DNA of 64,000 nucleotides from Pedobacter sp. JY14-1 (lineage in GTDB: Bacteria; Bacteroidota; Bacteroidia; Sphingobacteriales; Sphingobacteriaceae): the NCBI RefSeq assembly GCF_029269825.1, contig NZ_JARJHU010000008.1:620001-684000 (forward strand), read 5' to 3'. The translations under genes were made by a program, and so were the position numbers. This document shows positions 16,769 to 26,791 of the stretch, in pieces. The first letter of the stretch is position 1. The number at the start of each line of letters is the position of its first letter. The notes below the pieces were generated by a model. It saw nothing but the letters and a program-made list of their open reading frames with translations, had not been told where the DNA came from and did no database searches.

Positions 16769-17242
16769 ATGCAAAAAAAAGGAAGCCAAAATTTAGAAAT
16801 TGATAACCTGGATATCGAAATATTAAAGCAACTGATGCAGGATGCAACCAGGCCCTATACGGAAATTGCCAAGGACCTGATCGTTTCAGGGGGCACTATA
16901 CACGTCCGTATGAAGAAATTACAGGAGATGGGCATCATCAGGGGCTCACATCTTATTATCGATGCCCAAAAGGCCGGCTATGATATTACCGCATTTTTAG
17001 GTATTTATCTGGAGAAGGGTATTCAATATAAGGATGCCGTTGCCCAGCTCAGTAAGATCAAGGAAGTTGTAGAACTCCATTATACTACGGGTGCCTACAG
17101 CATGTTCGCCAAGATCGTCTGCCGCGACACCAGCCATCTGATGCACGTGCTGAACGAAGAGATACAGGCAGTGCCTGGCATCCAACGCACCGAAACCCTG
17201 ATTTCACTCGAAGAAAGCATCAGGAGGCAGATTGAACTGTAA
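16769..17242 (+). CDS. Lrp/AsnC family transcriptional regulator
   Basis: A 157-residue regulator. N-terminal winged HTH (LDIEILKQLMQDATRPYTEIAKDLIVSGG and HVRMKKLQEMGIIRGSHLI); C-terminal RAM ligand-binding domain (FLGIYLEKG, VVELHYTTGAYSMFAKI, VPGIQRTETLISLEE). Members bind amino acids and often regulate their own gene or a divergent one. A TATATTTG box (16736-16743) precedes the ATG, overlapped by the dyad ATTTG-N11-CAAAT (16739-16759), a possible autoregulatory site. It ends 1 bp before the convergent tex stop. Confidence 0.92.
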   Translation: MQKKGSQNLEIDNLDIEILKQLMQDATRPYTEIAKDLIVSGGTIHVRMKKLQEMGIIRGSHLIIDAQKAGYDITAFLGIYLEKGIQYKDAVAQLSKIKEVVELHYTTGAYSMFAKIVCRDTSHLMHVLNEEIQAVPGIQRTETLISLEESIRRQIEL

Positions 17243-17243
17243 C

Positions 17244-19544
17244 TTACTTTTTAAACAAGTCCTTTAATGCGGCCAGCTTAAGCTGAAGATCGCCGTCAGG
17301 CAGTTTCTCTGCTTTAGCAGGCTTTTGGCTTTGCTGTAGCTTTGCCGGTTTTTTATGGGGATTGCCTTTCTGCTGTCCTGCCGGCTTCTGTTTATTCACT
17401 GGCTTTGGTTTCGGGGCAGCCTCCGGCTTCATCGACAATGAGATCCGCTTACGCGCTACGTCCACTTCTACCACACGGACTTCTACATGCTGATGCACCT
17501 TCACCACATCGGCAGCATTAGCTACAAATTTCTCCGCAAGCTGGCTGGTATGTACCAGGCCGTCCTGATGAACACCGATATCTACAAAAGCGCCGAAATT
17601 GGTAATGTTTGTCACAATACCGGGCAACTTCATGCCCACTTTCAGGTCGGCAATCGAGTTTACCCCATCAGTAAAGCTGAACACCTCAAATTGTTCCCGC
17701 GGGTCACGTCCCGGTTTGGCCAGCTCTTCCATAATGTCATTCAGTGTGGGCAAACCGATCTCCTCATTTACATATTGCTGCAGCTTGATCTGCTTGCGCA
17801 ATTCCGGATCGCGCATCAGGTGCGCTACCGTACAATTCAGGTCACGCGCCATTTTGTTGACCAGGCCATAACGTTCAGGATGCACCGCACTTGAATCCAG
17901 CGCCTGTTCTGCATTTCTGATCCTTAAAAACCCTGCTGCCTGCTCAAATGCCTTATCACCGAGGCGTGGCACTTTGCGCAAACTCTCACGGTTTTTAAAC
18001 GGTCCGTGCTCATTCCGGTATGCCACAATATTCTGCGCCAGCTGCGGCCCAAGGCCCGAAACATAAGCCAGTATCTGCTTAGAAGCCGTATTCAATTCAA
18101 CACCCACCGCATTCACACAGCTCATAACCGTATCATCGAGGGAAGTTTGCAGCTTATTCTGGTCCACATCATGCTGATACTGGCCCACGCCTATCGATTT
18201 CGGATCAATCTTTACCAACTCCGCCAGCGGATCCATCAACCTGCGGCCAATAGAGACCGCTCCCCTTACCGTCACATCATGATCAGGGAATTCCGCCCTG
18301 GCCACATCTGAGGCTGAGTACACAGAAGCACCGCTCTCGCTTACCATCACCACAACGATTCCCTCAATGGCAAGCCCGCGCACAAAGGCCTCAGTCTCCC
18401 GGCCCGCAGTACCATTTCCGATGGCGATTGCTTCCACTTCATGTGCGGCACACAAGTTTTTGACTACGATCTCTGATTCTCTTGCCTTTCTTTCGCCGTT
18501 ATGCGGATAGATGGTCACATTGTCGAGCAATTTGCCTTGTCTGTTCAGGCAAACGACCTTACAACCAGTACGGAAACCGGGGTCAATAGCCAGCACATTC
18601 TTTTCACCCATCGGCGCGGCCAGCAATAATTGTCTCGCATTCTCCGCAAATACCTTAATGGCTTCCTCATCGGCCCGTTCCTTGGCATAGTTACGTATCT
18701 CGGTTTCCATCGCAGGCCCCAGCAAACGCCTGTAGCTGTCATGTACCGCCAGCCGAACCTGCTCCGCAGCAGCACCCCTGCCTTTCACAAATTGCTTTTC
18801 AAGCAATTCCAGTGCGCCTTCCTCTGCAGGAGCAGTCTCCAGCTTCAGAAACTCCTCCTTCTCACCCCGGCGCATGGCCAGCAGGCGGTGCGAGGGTGCA
18901 TTCTTCAACGGCTCGCTCCAGTCGAAATAATCCTTGTATTTAATCCCCTCTTCTTCCTTACCCTTCAGCACAGCAGACCGGATCACACCCTGCTCCTGGA
19001 AATACCTCCTCATGCTGGTCCTGGCCTCCACGTTCTCGTTCACCATTTCGGCAATGATGTCCCGTGCACCCGCAAGCGCTTCCTCCACGGTATTCACGCC
19101 AAGATCCTCGTTAATGAATCCAGCTGCGCTATCCTGAGGGTCCTTGTTGCCTTGCTCCAGTATAGAAAGCGCCAAAGGCTCCAATCCTTTTTTCCGCGCC
19201 TCAGAGGCGCGTGTCTTGCGTTTTGGCTTATAAGGAAGGTAAATATCTTCGATCATTGAAATGCTGGTCGCCGCATTGATCTGCACCTCCAGTTCCGGCG
19301 TCAGCTTATCCAGCGCAGTCAGCGCCTTCAGAATCGCTTCGCGCCGCTTGTCCAGCTCCCTTAATTGCTGAAACCGGTCACGGACCGCCGCTACCTGTAC
19401 TTCATCCAGGCTCCCTGTCATTTCCTTACGGTAACGTGAAATAAACGGAACCGTCGCCCCCTCATCCAGCAGCTCAATCGTCGCGACAACCTGCTTTTCC
19501 GCTACGCCAAGTTCCGCAGCTACAATTACCGAGTGATTACTCAT
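17244..19544 (-). CDS. tex: Tex family S1 RNA-binding protein
   Basis: A 766-residue Tex (transcription accessory) protein. The start at 19542-19544 (MSNHSVIVAAELGV) was preferred to a hydrophobic upstream extension. Seen: the helical N-terminus with VPFISRYRKEMTGSLDE, the YqgF-like domain (NVLAIDPGFRTGCKVVCL), the HhH region (GLGPQLAQNIVAYRNEHGPF), the S1 domain (LPGIVTNITNFGAFVDIGVH) and a Lys/Pro/Gln-rich tail. Tex binds nucleic acids and the transcription machinery; the precise role is unsettled. It is monocistronic, as far as spacing shows. Confidence 0.95.
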   Translation of the reverse strand: MSNHSVIVAAELGVAEKQVVATIELLDEGATVPFISRYRKEMTGSLDEVQVAAVRDRFQQLRELDKRREAILKALTALDKLTPELEVQINAATSISMIEDIYLPYKPKRKTRASEARKKGLEPLALSILEQGNKDPQDSAAGFINEDLGVNTVEEALAGARDIIAEMVNENVEARTSMRRYFQEQGVIRSAVLKGKEEEGIKYKDYFDWSEPLKNAPSHRLLAMRRGEKEEFLKLETAPAEEGALELLEKQFVKGRGAAAEQVRLAVHDSYRRLLGPAMETEIRNYAKERADEEAIKVFAENARQLLLAAPMGEKNVLAIDPGFRTGCKVVCLNRQGKLLDNVTIYPHNGERKARESEIVVKNLCAAHEVEAIAIGNGTAGRETEAFVRGLAIEGIVVVMVSESGASVYSASDVARAEFPDHDVTVRGAVSIGRRLMDPLAELVKIDPKSIGVGQYQHDVDQNKLQTSLDDTVMSCVNAVGVELNTASKQILAYVSGLGPQLAQNIVAYRNEHGPFKNRESLRKVPRLGDKAFEQAAGFLRIRNAEQALDSSAVHPERYGLVNKMARDLNCTVAHLMRDPELRKQIKLQQYVNEEIGLPTLNDIMEELAKPGRDPREQFEVFSFTDGVNSIADLKVGMKLPGIVTNITNFGAFVDIGVHQDGLVHTSQLAEKFVANAADVVKVHQHVEVRVVEVDVARKRISLSMKPEAAPKPKPVNKQKPAGQQKGNPHKKPAKLQQSQKPAKAEKLPDGDLQLKLAALKDLFKK

Positions 19545-19667
19545 TTCAATGCTTTGTTTGATCCAAAAATTCAATGGCGCCAAAAATAAATAAAAAATCC
19601 CGCAGGCAATCACCGGCAGGATTATATTTTGGTTAAGGCCTAAGCCCTGTCTGATCCCGGTAACGGG

Positions 19668-20654
19668 TTATTTGGTTATGTACATCACTTCCTTAACCGC
19701 CTTAACGACGCGGTCAGCATTTGGCAGACTGGCAGCGATCAGCGTAGGCGCATAAGGCAGCGGCACATCTGCACAGGTAATACGCAGTACAGGGGCATCC
19801 AGATAGTCAAAGGCATTTTTCTGCACATGGAAAGCAATCTCAGACGAAATAGATGCCAGTGGCCATGCTTCTTCTACGATGACAAGCCTGTTTGTCTTTT
19901 TCACCGAAGCAATAATTGTCGCATAGTCAATCGGACGCACCGTACGCAGGTCGATCAGCTCTACATTGATGCCCTCTTTAGTCAACACCTCAACAGCCGG
20001 ATTTACCACGCGGGTCAGCATCTTACCGAAAGTCACGATCGTTACATCCGAACCTTCCTTCACCACATTGGCTTTACCCAGCGGCAGATAATATTCCCCT
20101 TCAGGAACTTCACCCTTATCGCCATACATCACCTCAGATTCCATAAAGATAACCGGGTCCGGATCAAAGATAGACTGCTTCAACAGGCCCTTGGCATCAT
20201 AAGGGGTCGCAGGCACGACTACCTTCAGCCCCGGACAGTTGGCATACCAGTTTTCGAAGTTCTGAGAGTGCTGCGCACCCAGCTGGCCGGCGTTTCCTGT
20301 AGGACCACGAAAAACCGCCGGAACGGAGAACTGGCCGCCGCTCATCGATAAGATCTTCGCAGCGCCGTTAATGATCTGGTCAATCGCCACCAGAGAGAAG
20401 TTAAACGTCATGAATTCAATAACCGGGATCAACCCGTTCATCGCCGCACCGATACCGATACCGGCAAAGCCGAGCTCGGCAATGGGAGTATCAATTACGC
20501 GCTTGTCGCCGAATTCTTCAAGCATACCCTGGCTAACCTTATAGGCACCGTTGTACTGTGCCACTTCCTCACCCATCAGGAACACGTTTTCGTTCTTACG
20601 CATTTCCTCGCTGAGGGCCTCGCGCAACGCTTCTCTAAATTGAATTTCTCTCAT
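19668..20654 (-). CDS. pdhB: Pyruvate dehydrogenase E1 component, beta subunit
   Basis: A 328-residue transketolase-type E1 beta subunit that pairs with an alpha subunit to decarboxylate pyruvate with thiamine diphosphate. Seen: REALREALSEEMRKNENVFLMGEEVAQYNGAYKVSQGM, DTPIAELGFAGIGIGAAMNG, PAVFRGPTGNAGQLGAQHSQ, and the C-terminal VIVEEAWPLASISSEIA. E1 alpha, E2 and E3 are not in the window, so the complex genes are scattered. A palindrome (20693-20708) overlaps its likely promoter. Related 2-oxoacid E1 beta subunits are possible, but the length and motifs favour PDH. Confidence 0.9.
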   Translation of the reverse strand: MREIQFREALREALSEEMRKNENVFLMGEEVAQYNGAYKVSQGMLEEFGDKRVIDTPIAELGFAGIGIGAAMNGLIPVIEFMTFNFSLVAIDQIINGAAKILSMSGGQFSVPAVFRGPTGNAGQLGAQHSQNFENWYANCPGLKVVVPATPYDAKGLLKQSIFDPDPVIFMESEVMYGDKGEVPEGEYYLPLGKANVVKEGSDVTIVTFGKMLTRVVNPAVEVLTKEGINVELIDLRTVRPIDYATIIASVKKTNRLVIVEEAWPLASISSEIAFHVQKNAFDYLDAPVLRITCADVPLPYAPTLIAASLPNADRVVKAVKEVMYITK

Positions 20655-20677
20655 TATACTTCAGATGTTAACTGGCG

Positions 20678-20709
20678 CAAACCTAAATAAAATTGCATTT
20701 AAATGCAAG
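20678..20709 (-). promoter_or_regulatory. pdhB promoter with 16-bp palindromic operator candidate
   Basis: Minus strand: CTTG (20709-20706), 20-nt spacer, TAGGTTTG (20685-20678), resembling the -33/-7 consensus. The perfect palindrome TTGCATTTAAATGCAA (20693-20708) covers the -33 element and half of the spacer, the usual location for a repressor site. The regulator is unknown. Confidence 0.55.
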
Positions 20710-20756
20710 TTTATGCCAGTCGCACAATATGTTTGAGAACAAAGTGTTACAAGCAC

Positions 20757-23609
20757 CTATTGCTTGCCAAACAAAGTTTTATAGATCGAATATTTGTAAT
20801 TATCTTCTATCATGCTGGAACGAAAGACCGGGGTGCTGAACAGTTCCGTCAGCTTTTCCCGAAGTGAATCCAGAAACTGTATCTTTACCTCCCTCAGGTG
20901 TTCACCATGCAGTTGCTGCCGGCCCGACCGGAACCATACCCCTTCCTGGCTCATCGTCTTTACCACATACAGGTTAGGCTCCACAGCACCACGACCAGAG
21001 AACTGCTCATAAACATAGGTATACAGCAAAGTCTGGATCAAAGCCTTATTGATATACTTCCCGTCGGTATTGAACAACTCCGGCACATCCTTATAATTCA
21101 GCTTGTCACTGCCTGTCTTGTAATCGATGATGCGCGTAACGCCATCCTTCAGGTCTACCCGGTCAATAATCCCCCCGATACGGATACTTGCTTCCGCCCC
21201 GTTTAAGGGAAAAGCAATATCCGCCTCCACCCATTGCTCCAGACTCAGGACACGGAAAGGCACCTGTGATTTATCCTGTGCCGCAATGATGCGTACATAC
21301 GCTTCTACGATCGACAGGATTACCTTCTGCATGCCTCTGAAGGCCACCTGTCGTTCCGCATTGTTGAACACCACCGCAGCAAAGGCCCGTTCGGTCAGTT
21401 TAGGCACCTGCTTACAGCGCTCAATGATGAAATCCGCACTGATCTCCTGCCCGACAGCATCCTCGTAAAAATATTCCATTACCTTATGGAGAATGGAACC
21501 GATCTCATTGGCCTCCACCACACCTGTCACCTCCTTCGGTTCCTTAATGCCCGCCACATAGTTAAAGAAGAAATCGATCGGGTTCAGGATGTATTGTGTA
21601 AGCGCAGACGGTGACAATGTCTTTTGCTTGTTCAGATACCGTTGCAAAACCTCCTGCACCGCTTTTCCCTCCTTTGCAATGGTCACCTCCTTTACCGGCT
21701 CTGTGCGCACACTGAGGTCCAGGTAATGATAGTGAAACTCAAAGCCGCTCTCGTAAGCCAGTTGCATCAGGATCCTGCTGGGTTCACCCGAAGTACTTTC
21801 GTCCGTCAGGCTGTTGTATACCAGGTGAATGTGCTCTGCCCTTTGCAGCAGCCGGTACACCATATAGGCAGAGATTGCATCCTGGTTTTCCAGTACCGGC
21901 AAGCCGTAAACCCTGCGGATGCTGTCCGGGATAAAGCTGTTGCCTAATACAGATTTAGGCACAATGCCCTCATTGAAACCCAGAAACACCAGCTTATCAA
22001 AATTCAGGTTCCGCGTTTCCAGCAGGCCCATCAGCTGTATACCTTTAAGCGGGTCACCCGAAAGGGGTACCGCAACACCCTGCAAGGCACGGCGCAGCAG
22101 CGAAATGACAAAAGACACCTCTTCTCCTGCAACCTGCTTCCAGAACGTGTCGTTTAGCCGGTTGAGTTCCTGTATTGTCTTGACAAACAGCTCCGCGTCG
22201 ATCTTTTTTAATTTCTCCGCTTTAGACAACCGGACCAGTACAAAATTCATCAGCTCCAGTAACTGTTCCGTAACCTGTCCAGCCTGTTCGACCTTGCGGA
22301 AGAAAACCTCAAACAGGCCTTTTTGACGCATCAACCGTTCCTGCCCGATTTCGGTTTCCTTTTCACCAAGCAATGCCTCATTGATCTTATTGCGTATGGT
22401 CTGGCTCAAACCCGTCAGCGGATGGCTTAAAAATGCCTCTACATTTTTATACGTTACCCTTCCGGTTTTCTGGATCTCAAGCTGGCAGCCCATCCACAGA
22501 TCGGCAAGACCATATACCCCTGAAGCCGCCAGCGCAAAACCCATCGTTACGTTCAGCGCTACCAGCCTGCCCTCGTAGGAGACAGGAATGGTCTGCAAAG
22601 CAGGCATCAGCAAAGACTCGTCCGCAAGCACGACAGCCGTTGTGCCTACTTCCGGATTGTCCCGGTAATCTGCTCCCAGAATATGGTTCAGGATCTTCGC
22701 CTGAGCGGAATGTCCCTGCACCTGGTAAACATCAACCCGGTGCCTGCCGCCGCGCATTTCTCCCGGCCGTCCCGCGAACTCATTCTTCAGCCCCAGCTGA
22801 CCTATATTCCTCCTCAGGAACAGGCCTGCTTCCTGCAACTGGTCATCCAGGTAATAAGGATCGGCATCAAAATAAAAAAGCGCCTTCCCTGCTTCCTGCA
22901 GATTGGCGAACACCTTTGCCTCGGCGCGGCTCAGTGCATTAAAGCCTGCAAAAATCACCTTTCCCTTAAAGCCCTGAATAAATTCATGGCCCGCTGCATC
23001 GCCATTGGCCAGCTCCCGGTATATCCTGGAAGTCGTGATCAGGCCCTGTTCCTGCAACGCCTGATGAAACCCCGCAAACAGCTTCGGCATCCTGCGCCAC
23101 ATCTGGATGAACAGTTCCTGCTGCCGCTTATGCTTACCTTCAGAATACGAGGTCCAGAACTGCGACAAAAACTGGTATTGTTCCGCACTCAGGTAATCAA
23201 ACTCCAGGTTGATCTCCGAGATATCCTCCAGGTCGCGGTAAAGCCGGTCTGCATCAACCAGATCAAGGTCGATCTGGGAAAAATCCGCCAGTATCGTCTT
23301 ACCGACAGGAAAAAACTGGTTCGCGCTTACCCAATCTGCACCCTCCTTTTTCAATAAGGCATTGTACACCCGGTGCAGCGTAAAAAACTGCAGGTAAAAA
23401 TCGGCGGTCCGGTAACCTGCCGTCCGGGTGAAAAATTCCTGTATGGTAAAAAAGGCCGGGCTGAAGAACGGCTTCCCGATCAGGTCCGCCAGGTGCTTTT
23501 GCAGGTATGCTGCCGGGCGCTTGTTGTTGAATACGACAGCACAATGCTGCAACCCATCGCCGAAGCGGTCCAGCAGATCTTCCGCTATTTCTTCTAAGAA
23601 TGTCTTCAT
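20757..23609 (-). CDS. addB: AddB-like PD-(D/E)XK nuclease/helicase-fold subunit
   Basis: A 950-residue protein with an inactive UvrD-like helicase fold and a C-terminal PD-(D/E)XK nuclease domain. The nuclease motif is visible as IGGIIDRVDLKDGVTRIIDYKTGSDK (Asp, Asp-Tyr-Lys), preceded by LSPSALTQYILNPIDFFFNY, typical of AddB/RecB nucleases. No cysteine cluster for the AddB iron-sulfur site was found near the nuclease domain. It starts 4 bp inside the end of the addA-like gene (ATGA overlap), so the two are coupled. Together they should process double-strand breaks for RecA. The symbol is a functional analogy. Confidence 0.85.
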   Translation of the reverse strand: MKTFLEEIAEDLLDRFGDGLQHCAVVFNNKRPAAYLQKHLADLIGKPFFSPAFFTIQEFFTRTAGYRTADFYLQFFTLHRVYNALLKKEGADWVSANQFFPVGKTILADFSQIDLDLVDADRLYRDLEDISEINLEFDYLSAEQYQFLSQFWTSYSEGKHKRQQELFIQMWRRMPKLFAGFHQALQEQGLITTSRIYRELANGDAAGHEFIQGFKGKVIFAGFNALSRAEAKVFANLQEAGKALFYFDADPYYLDDQLQEAGLFLRRNIGQLGLKNEFAGRPGEMRGGRHRVDVYQVQGHSAQAKILNHILGADYRDNPEVGTTAVVLADESLLMPALQTIPVSYEGRLVALNVTMGFALAASGVYGLADLWMGCQLEIQKTGRVTYKNVEAFLSHPLTGLSQTIRNKINEALLGEKETEIGQERLMRQKGLFEVFFRKVEQAGQVTEQLLELMNFVLVRLSKAEKLKKIDAELFVKTIQELNRLNDTFWKQVAGEEVSFVISLLRRALQGVAVPLSGDPLKGIQLMGLLETRNLNFDKLVFLGFNEGIVPKSVLGNSFIPDSIRRVYGLPVLENQDAISAYMVYRLLQRAEHIHLVYNSLTDESTSGEPSRILMQLAYESGFEFHYHYLDLSVRTEPVKEVTIAKEGKAVQEVLQRYLNKQKTLSPSALTQYILNPIDFFFNYVAGIKEPKEVTGVVEANEIGSILHKVMEYFYEDAVGQEISADFIIERCKQVPKLTERAFAAVVFNNAERQVAFRGMQKVILSIVEAYVRIIAAQDKSQVPFRVLSLEQWVEADIAFPLNGAEASIRIGGIIDRVDLKDGVTRIIDYKTGSDKLNYKDVPELFNTDGKYINKALIQTLLYTYVYEQFSGRGAVEPNLYVVKTMSQEGVWFRSGRQQLHGEHLREVKIQFLDSLREKLTELFSTPVFRSSMIEDNYKYSIYKTLFGKQ

Positions 23610-26600
23610 ACGGGCTTTAATTGCCCGCTCAGGGCGTAAAATAAATAACCGCTCACCTTGGTATAACCCATTTGCCGGAACAGGTCCTTATAATTCAGTA
23701 CCTGCTCCACATGCCCCGAAGTCTCTTCCAGGGTAAATTTATAATCGAGTATGATCACCTCGTCACCACTCAGCAACACCCTGTCGGGCCGGTGCGACCT
23801 TCCCGAAGCATCCACTATGGTCTTTTCGGTAATACTCTCCTGCGCCCGTTCCCACAGCGGCTGCAGTTCCGGGTGTCGCAGCACATCAAGGGCGGCCCGG
23901 AGCAGTTCCTCCTGCTCTTCTGCTTTCATCAGCCCCTCCGTCAGCAGGCTGTCCAGGTAGCGCCCTACGGCCGCTTCATCCGATGCATGGGCCAGGATAT
24001 CGTGCAGCAGTGAACCCCTGCGGCCCGATCTCTCCATATTCAGCACATGGTTCAGGTGCTTGTCCTGGTCGGGCACATACAGCTCTGCCAGGCGCCCGGT
24101 AGTCGGATAGCGAAGCAACGCAATACGGTTCCCTTCGGGCCTGTGGTCTTCCGGCCGGGCTACATATTCCTCCAGCGCATAGCAACCATCCTCGTCAAAC
24201 TGCTCAGCGAAAATAAAATTCAGCACATCGCCGATATTGCTCATCTTCAAACTGTCCCTTTTAGCCGCAGTACCCAGGTAGAGATAATCCTTTGCCCGGG
24301 TTGTCGCCACATAAAGCATGTTCAGCGCATCCATGTGGTTATACAGCAACTCCTCGTAGTAAGCCTTTGCCACAGCCGAGCCACTCAGCGCCTCGTTATA
24401 CCTCAGTGGAATTCCTTTCAGTTCATGATAAGCCGTATCCGCCGAGGAAACCCAGAAAATGCTGTTGGCTTTACCCCTGATCTCCCAGTTACAGAAAGGC
24501 ACAAATACTGCCCTGAACGCAAGCCCCTTGGATTTATGAATGGTAATGACCTGTATCGCATTGGCCTCCTCCGGTGATGGCAAAGACTTCTTTATCCCCT
24601 CCTCATCCCACCAGGTCAGGAAGGCCACGATCCCTTTTTCGCCCAGCCTGGTCGCATTAGCCGCCAGATCACGAAAAGCCAGCAGGTAAGGTAAATGGGC
24701 AGTCCGGGTATCCAGCCCGTAACTTTCAATGAGCATTTCCACCAGTTCCGGCAGCGGCAGTTGCATCCAGCCTTGCCAGTTGGCGCACAACGACTCCGGA
24801 AGCACGTGTCCCAGCATGCTCAGCGACATATTGTTCAGTCCCATATAGTGGCTTGCCACGGGCTCCCCGTCGTTCAGCATATGGTAAAGCGCAATGCAAT
24901 TGGCCTTGTACAGCGCCGTCTGCGAATCCAATCCCACCAGCACCCGCAGGGTATCAATGATCAGCTGCACGCCCAGGTTCCCCCCGATCATCAGTGCCTC
25001 TCCCGAGATCACCTCCAGCTCCGCCACCATCAGGCGTTTCACCACCGCTACCGCCTCGCTGTTCGACCGCACCAGCACGGCAATATCCTTAGGCTCATAA
25101 CCACGTTCATTCAGCAACACCAGTATTTCCGCGACCACCTGTTCCAGCGGCGGTGTGTCCTCCTTAGCCGTCCTGCAGATCTTAATGCTGCCCCCCTTCG
25201 GCGTCGAGCGTGCAAGCTGCTGGGCCGCATTACGGTAAATGTCCATGATGATCCGGTCGAAAGCCATTTCCTGCCACCAGGCAGCGAGCGCTGCCGGTCC
25301 CTTTTCCAGTCCCTCGTTCAGTGTAGCCTGTAATACCTTTGGCACGGCTGCGTATAAATGATTATTAAAAGAAATGATGTTCTCCGTACTCCGGTAATTT
25401 TCTTCCAGGCTTTCCTCCAGCACGAGCTCACTACCCACGTCCATCCTGGCCTGCCGGTGCAGGATGTTCCAGTCGCCATTGCGCCAGCGGTAGATCGACT
25501 GCTTGGTATCCCCCACGATCAGGTGATCAATATAGGTTTCAGTCGGTGTCGCCATTGCGTTGCTGAGCAATGAGCGGAAGCTGTTCCACTGGCTCACAGA
25601 AGTATCCTGAAACTCATCGAACAAAAAATTCCGGTAGCGCATACCCACCTTCTCCCATATGAAGGACGGATTGTCGCCTGCATCATCCGTGATGCCTGAA
25701 ATCAGCTTTTGTGCATCACTGATCAGCAGGTTATCGTTTTCCTCCCGGTATACCTTCAGCAGGTCGGCGATCTCCTGCATCAGCCTCAGGTAATAGAGGT
25801 TTTTATTAAAGGCTATTGCTAGCGTATACTGCGGCAGATGCTGCTCGTAATAAAGCCTGATCTCCTTCAGTACCGGGTTCAGTTCCCGGAAAAAATCATC
25901 CAGCTGCACATTCTTTTGGAACCAGCCCTCCGGATGATCAATACACCCAAACAACCCTTCTATCTTTGAAAAATCACCACCGACGATCAGGGGTATCTTC
26001 GCTAACGGGTTCTGCGACTTGCGGGCCAGCTGCTCCTTTTCTACGCCGAAGCGGTTAAAGATGTCCTGCGCCCGGATGGCCAGACCGGTCAGCTCCGCCT
26101 CAAAGTTTTTGATCGCCTCCCTGTTCACGGCGATATACCTGCGGAACAGGGCCTCTATATCCTCTGGCTGAAACGCAGCGATCGCTTCCTCAAAAGCCCG
26201 GAAACGCTCCTTAAAGATCTCTCCGATCAGGTTGTAGAGTTCCAACCGGTAATTCCAGCTTTTGTTATCGCTGATGCGTTCCATCGCCAGGTCGATAATC
26301 CATTGCAGCAAGGTCTTGTTGTGGTCCAGCGCCTCATCCAGCTTCGCCACAAGCTCTTCCTTCACCTTGTCATAGTTCATTTCCAGGCTGTAACCTGCGT
26401 CAAGCCCCAGCTCAAAGGCAAAACCCCGGATCACTTTTTGTACAAAGCCATCTATCGTGCTCACGGAAAAACGGCTGTAATCGTGCAATATGCTCCGGTA
26501 AACCTGGTCGGCACGCTCCCGTAACGTTACCGGGTTCAATTCCGGGTTGGCTTTCAGCACCAGTTCACGGTAGCTGTCATATTTCTCATCTCCACGCGCA

Positions 26601-26791
26601 AAACCAAGCAGCACCTCCATAATGCGTGACTTCATCTCCCCGGTAGCTTTGTTGGTAAAGGTCACCGCCAGTATCTCCCGGTACTTGTGCTGCCCCGAAA
26701 GCACCAGCGTCAGGTAATGGGCAGTCAGGCTAAAGGTCTTGCCCGATCCTGCCGATGCCTGCAATATTTTAAGGGGCCTAGGGCTGCTCAC
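23606..26791 (-). CDS. addA: AddA-like UvrD/Rep helicase with nuclease domain
   Basis: A 1061-residue superfamily 1A helicase. Seen: Walker A QASAGSGKTFSLTAHYL near residues 10-27, motif Ia AVTFTNKATGEMKSRI, Walker B FLFDEFQDTS, motif III GDTKQSIYRWRNGD, motif V ITIHKSKGLAFRAVFVP, motif VI YVATTRAKDYLYLG, and a C-terminal nuclease motif DRVLLSGDEVIILDYKF. This is the AddA domain order, with the active motor and second nuclease. Its start overlaps the GH3 gene stop by 14 bp. Expected role: repair of double-strand breaks and recombination. Confidence 0.9.
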   Translation of the reverse strand: MSSPRPLKILQASAGSGKTFSLTAHYLTLVLSGQHKYREILAVTFTNKATGEMKSRIMEVLLGFARGDEKYDSYRELVLKANPELNPVTLRERADQVYRSILHDYSRFSVSTIDGFVQKVIRGFAFELGLDAGYSLEMNYDKVKEELVAKLDEALDHNKTLLQWIIDLAMERISDNKSWNYRLELYNLIGEIFKERFRAFEEAIAAFQPEDIEALFRRYIAVNREAIKNFEAELTGLAIRAQDIFNRFGVEKEQLARKSQNPLAKIPLIVGGDFSKIEGLFGCIDHPEGWFQKNVQLDDFFRELNPVLKEIRLYYEQHLPQYTLAIAFNKNLYYLRLMQEIADLLKVYREENDNLLISDAQKLISGITDDAGDNPSFIWEKVGMRYRNFLFDEFQDTSVSQWNSFRSLLSNAMATPTETYIDHLIVGDTKQSIYRWRNGDWNILHRQARMDVGSELVLEESLEENYRSTENIISFNNHLYAAVPKVLQATLNEGLEKGPAALAAWWQEMAFDRIIMDIYRNAAQQLARSTPKGGSIKICRTAKEDTPPLEQVVAEILVLLNERGYEPKDIAVLVRSNSEAVAVVKRLMVAELEVISGEALMIGGNLGVQLIIDTLRVLVGLDSQTALYKANCIALYHMLNDGEPVASHYMGLNNMSLSMLGHVLPESLCANWQGWMQLPLPELVEMLIESYGLDTRTAHLPYLLAFRDLAANATRLGEKGIVAFLTWWDEEGIKKSLPSPEEANAIQVITIHKSKGLAFRAVFVPFCNWEIRGKANSIFWVSSADTAYHELKGIPLRYNEALSGSAVAKAYYEELLYNHMDALNMLYVATTRAKDYLYLGTAAKRDSLKMSNIGDVLNFIFAEQFDEDGCYALEEYVARPEDHRPEGNRIALLRYPTTGRLAELYVPDQDKHLNHVLNMERSGRRGSLLHDILAHASDEAAVGRYLDSLLTEGLMKAEEQEELLRAALDVLRHPELQPLWERAQESITEKTIVDASGRSHRPDRVLLSGDEVIILDYKFTLEETSGHVEQVLNYKDLFRQMGYTKVSGYLFYALSGQLKPV

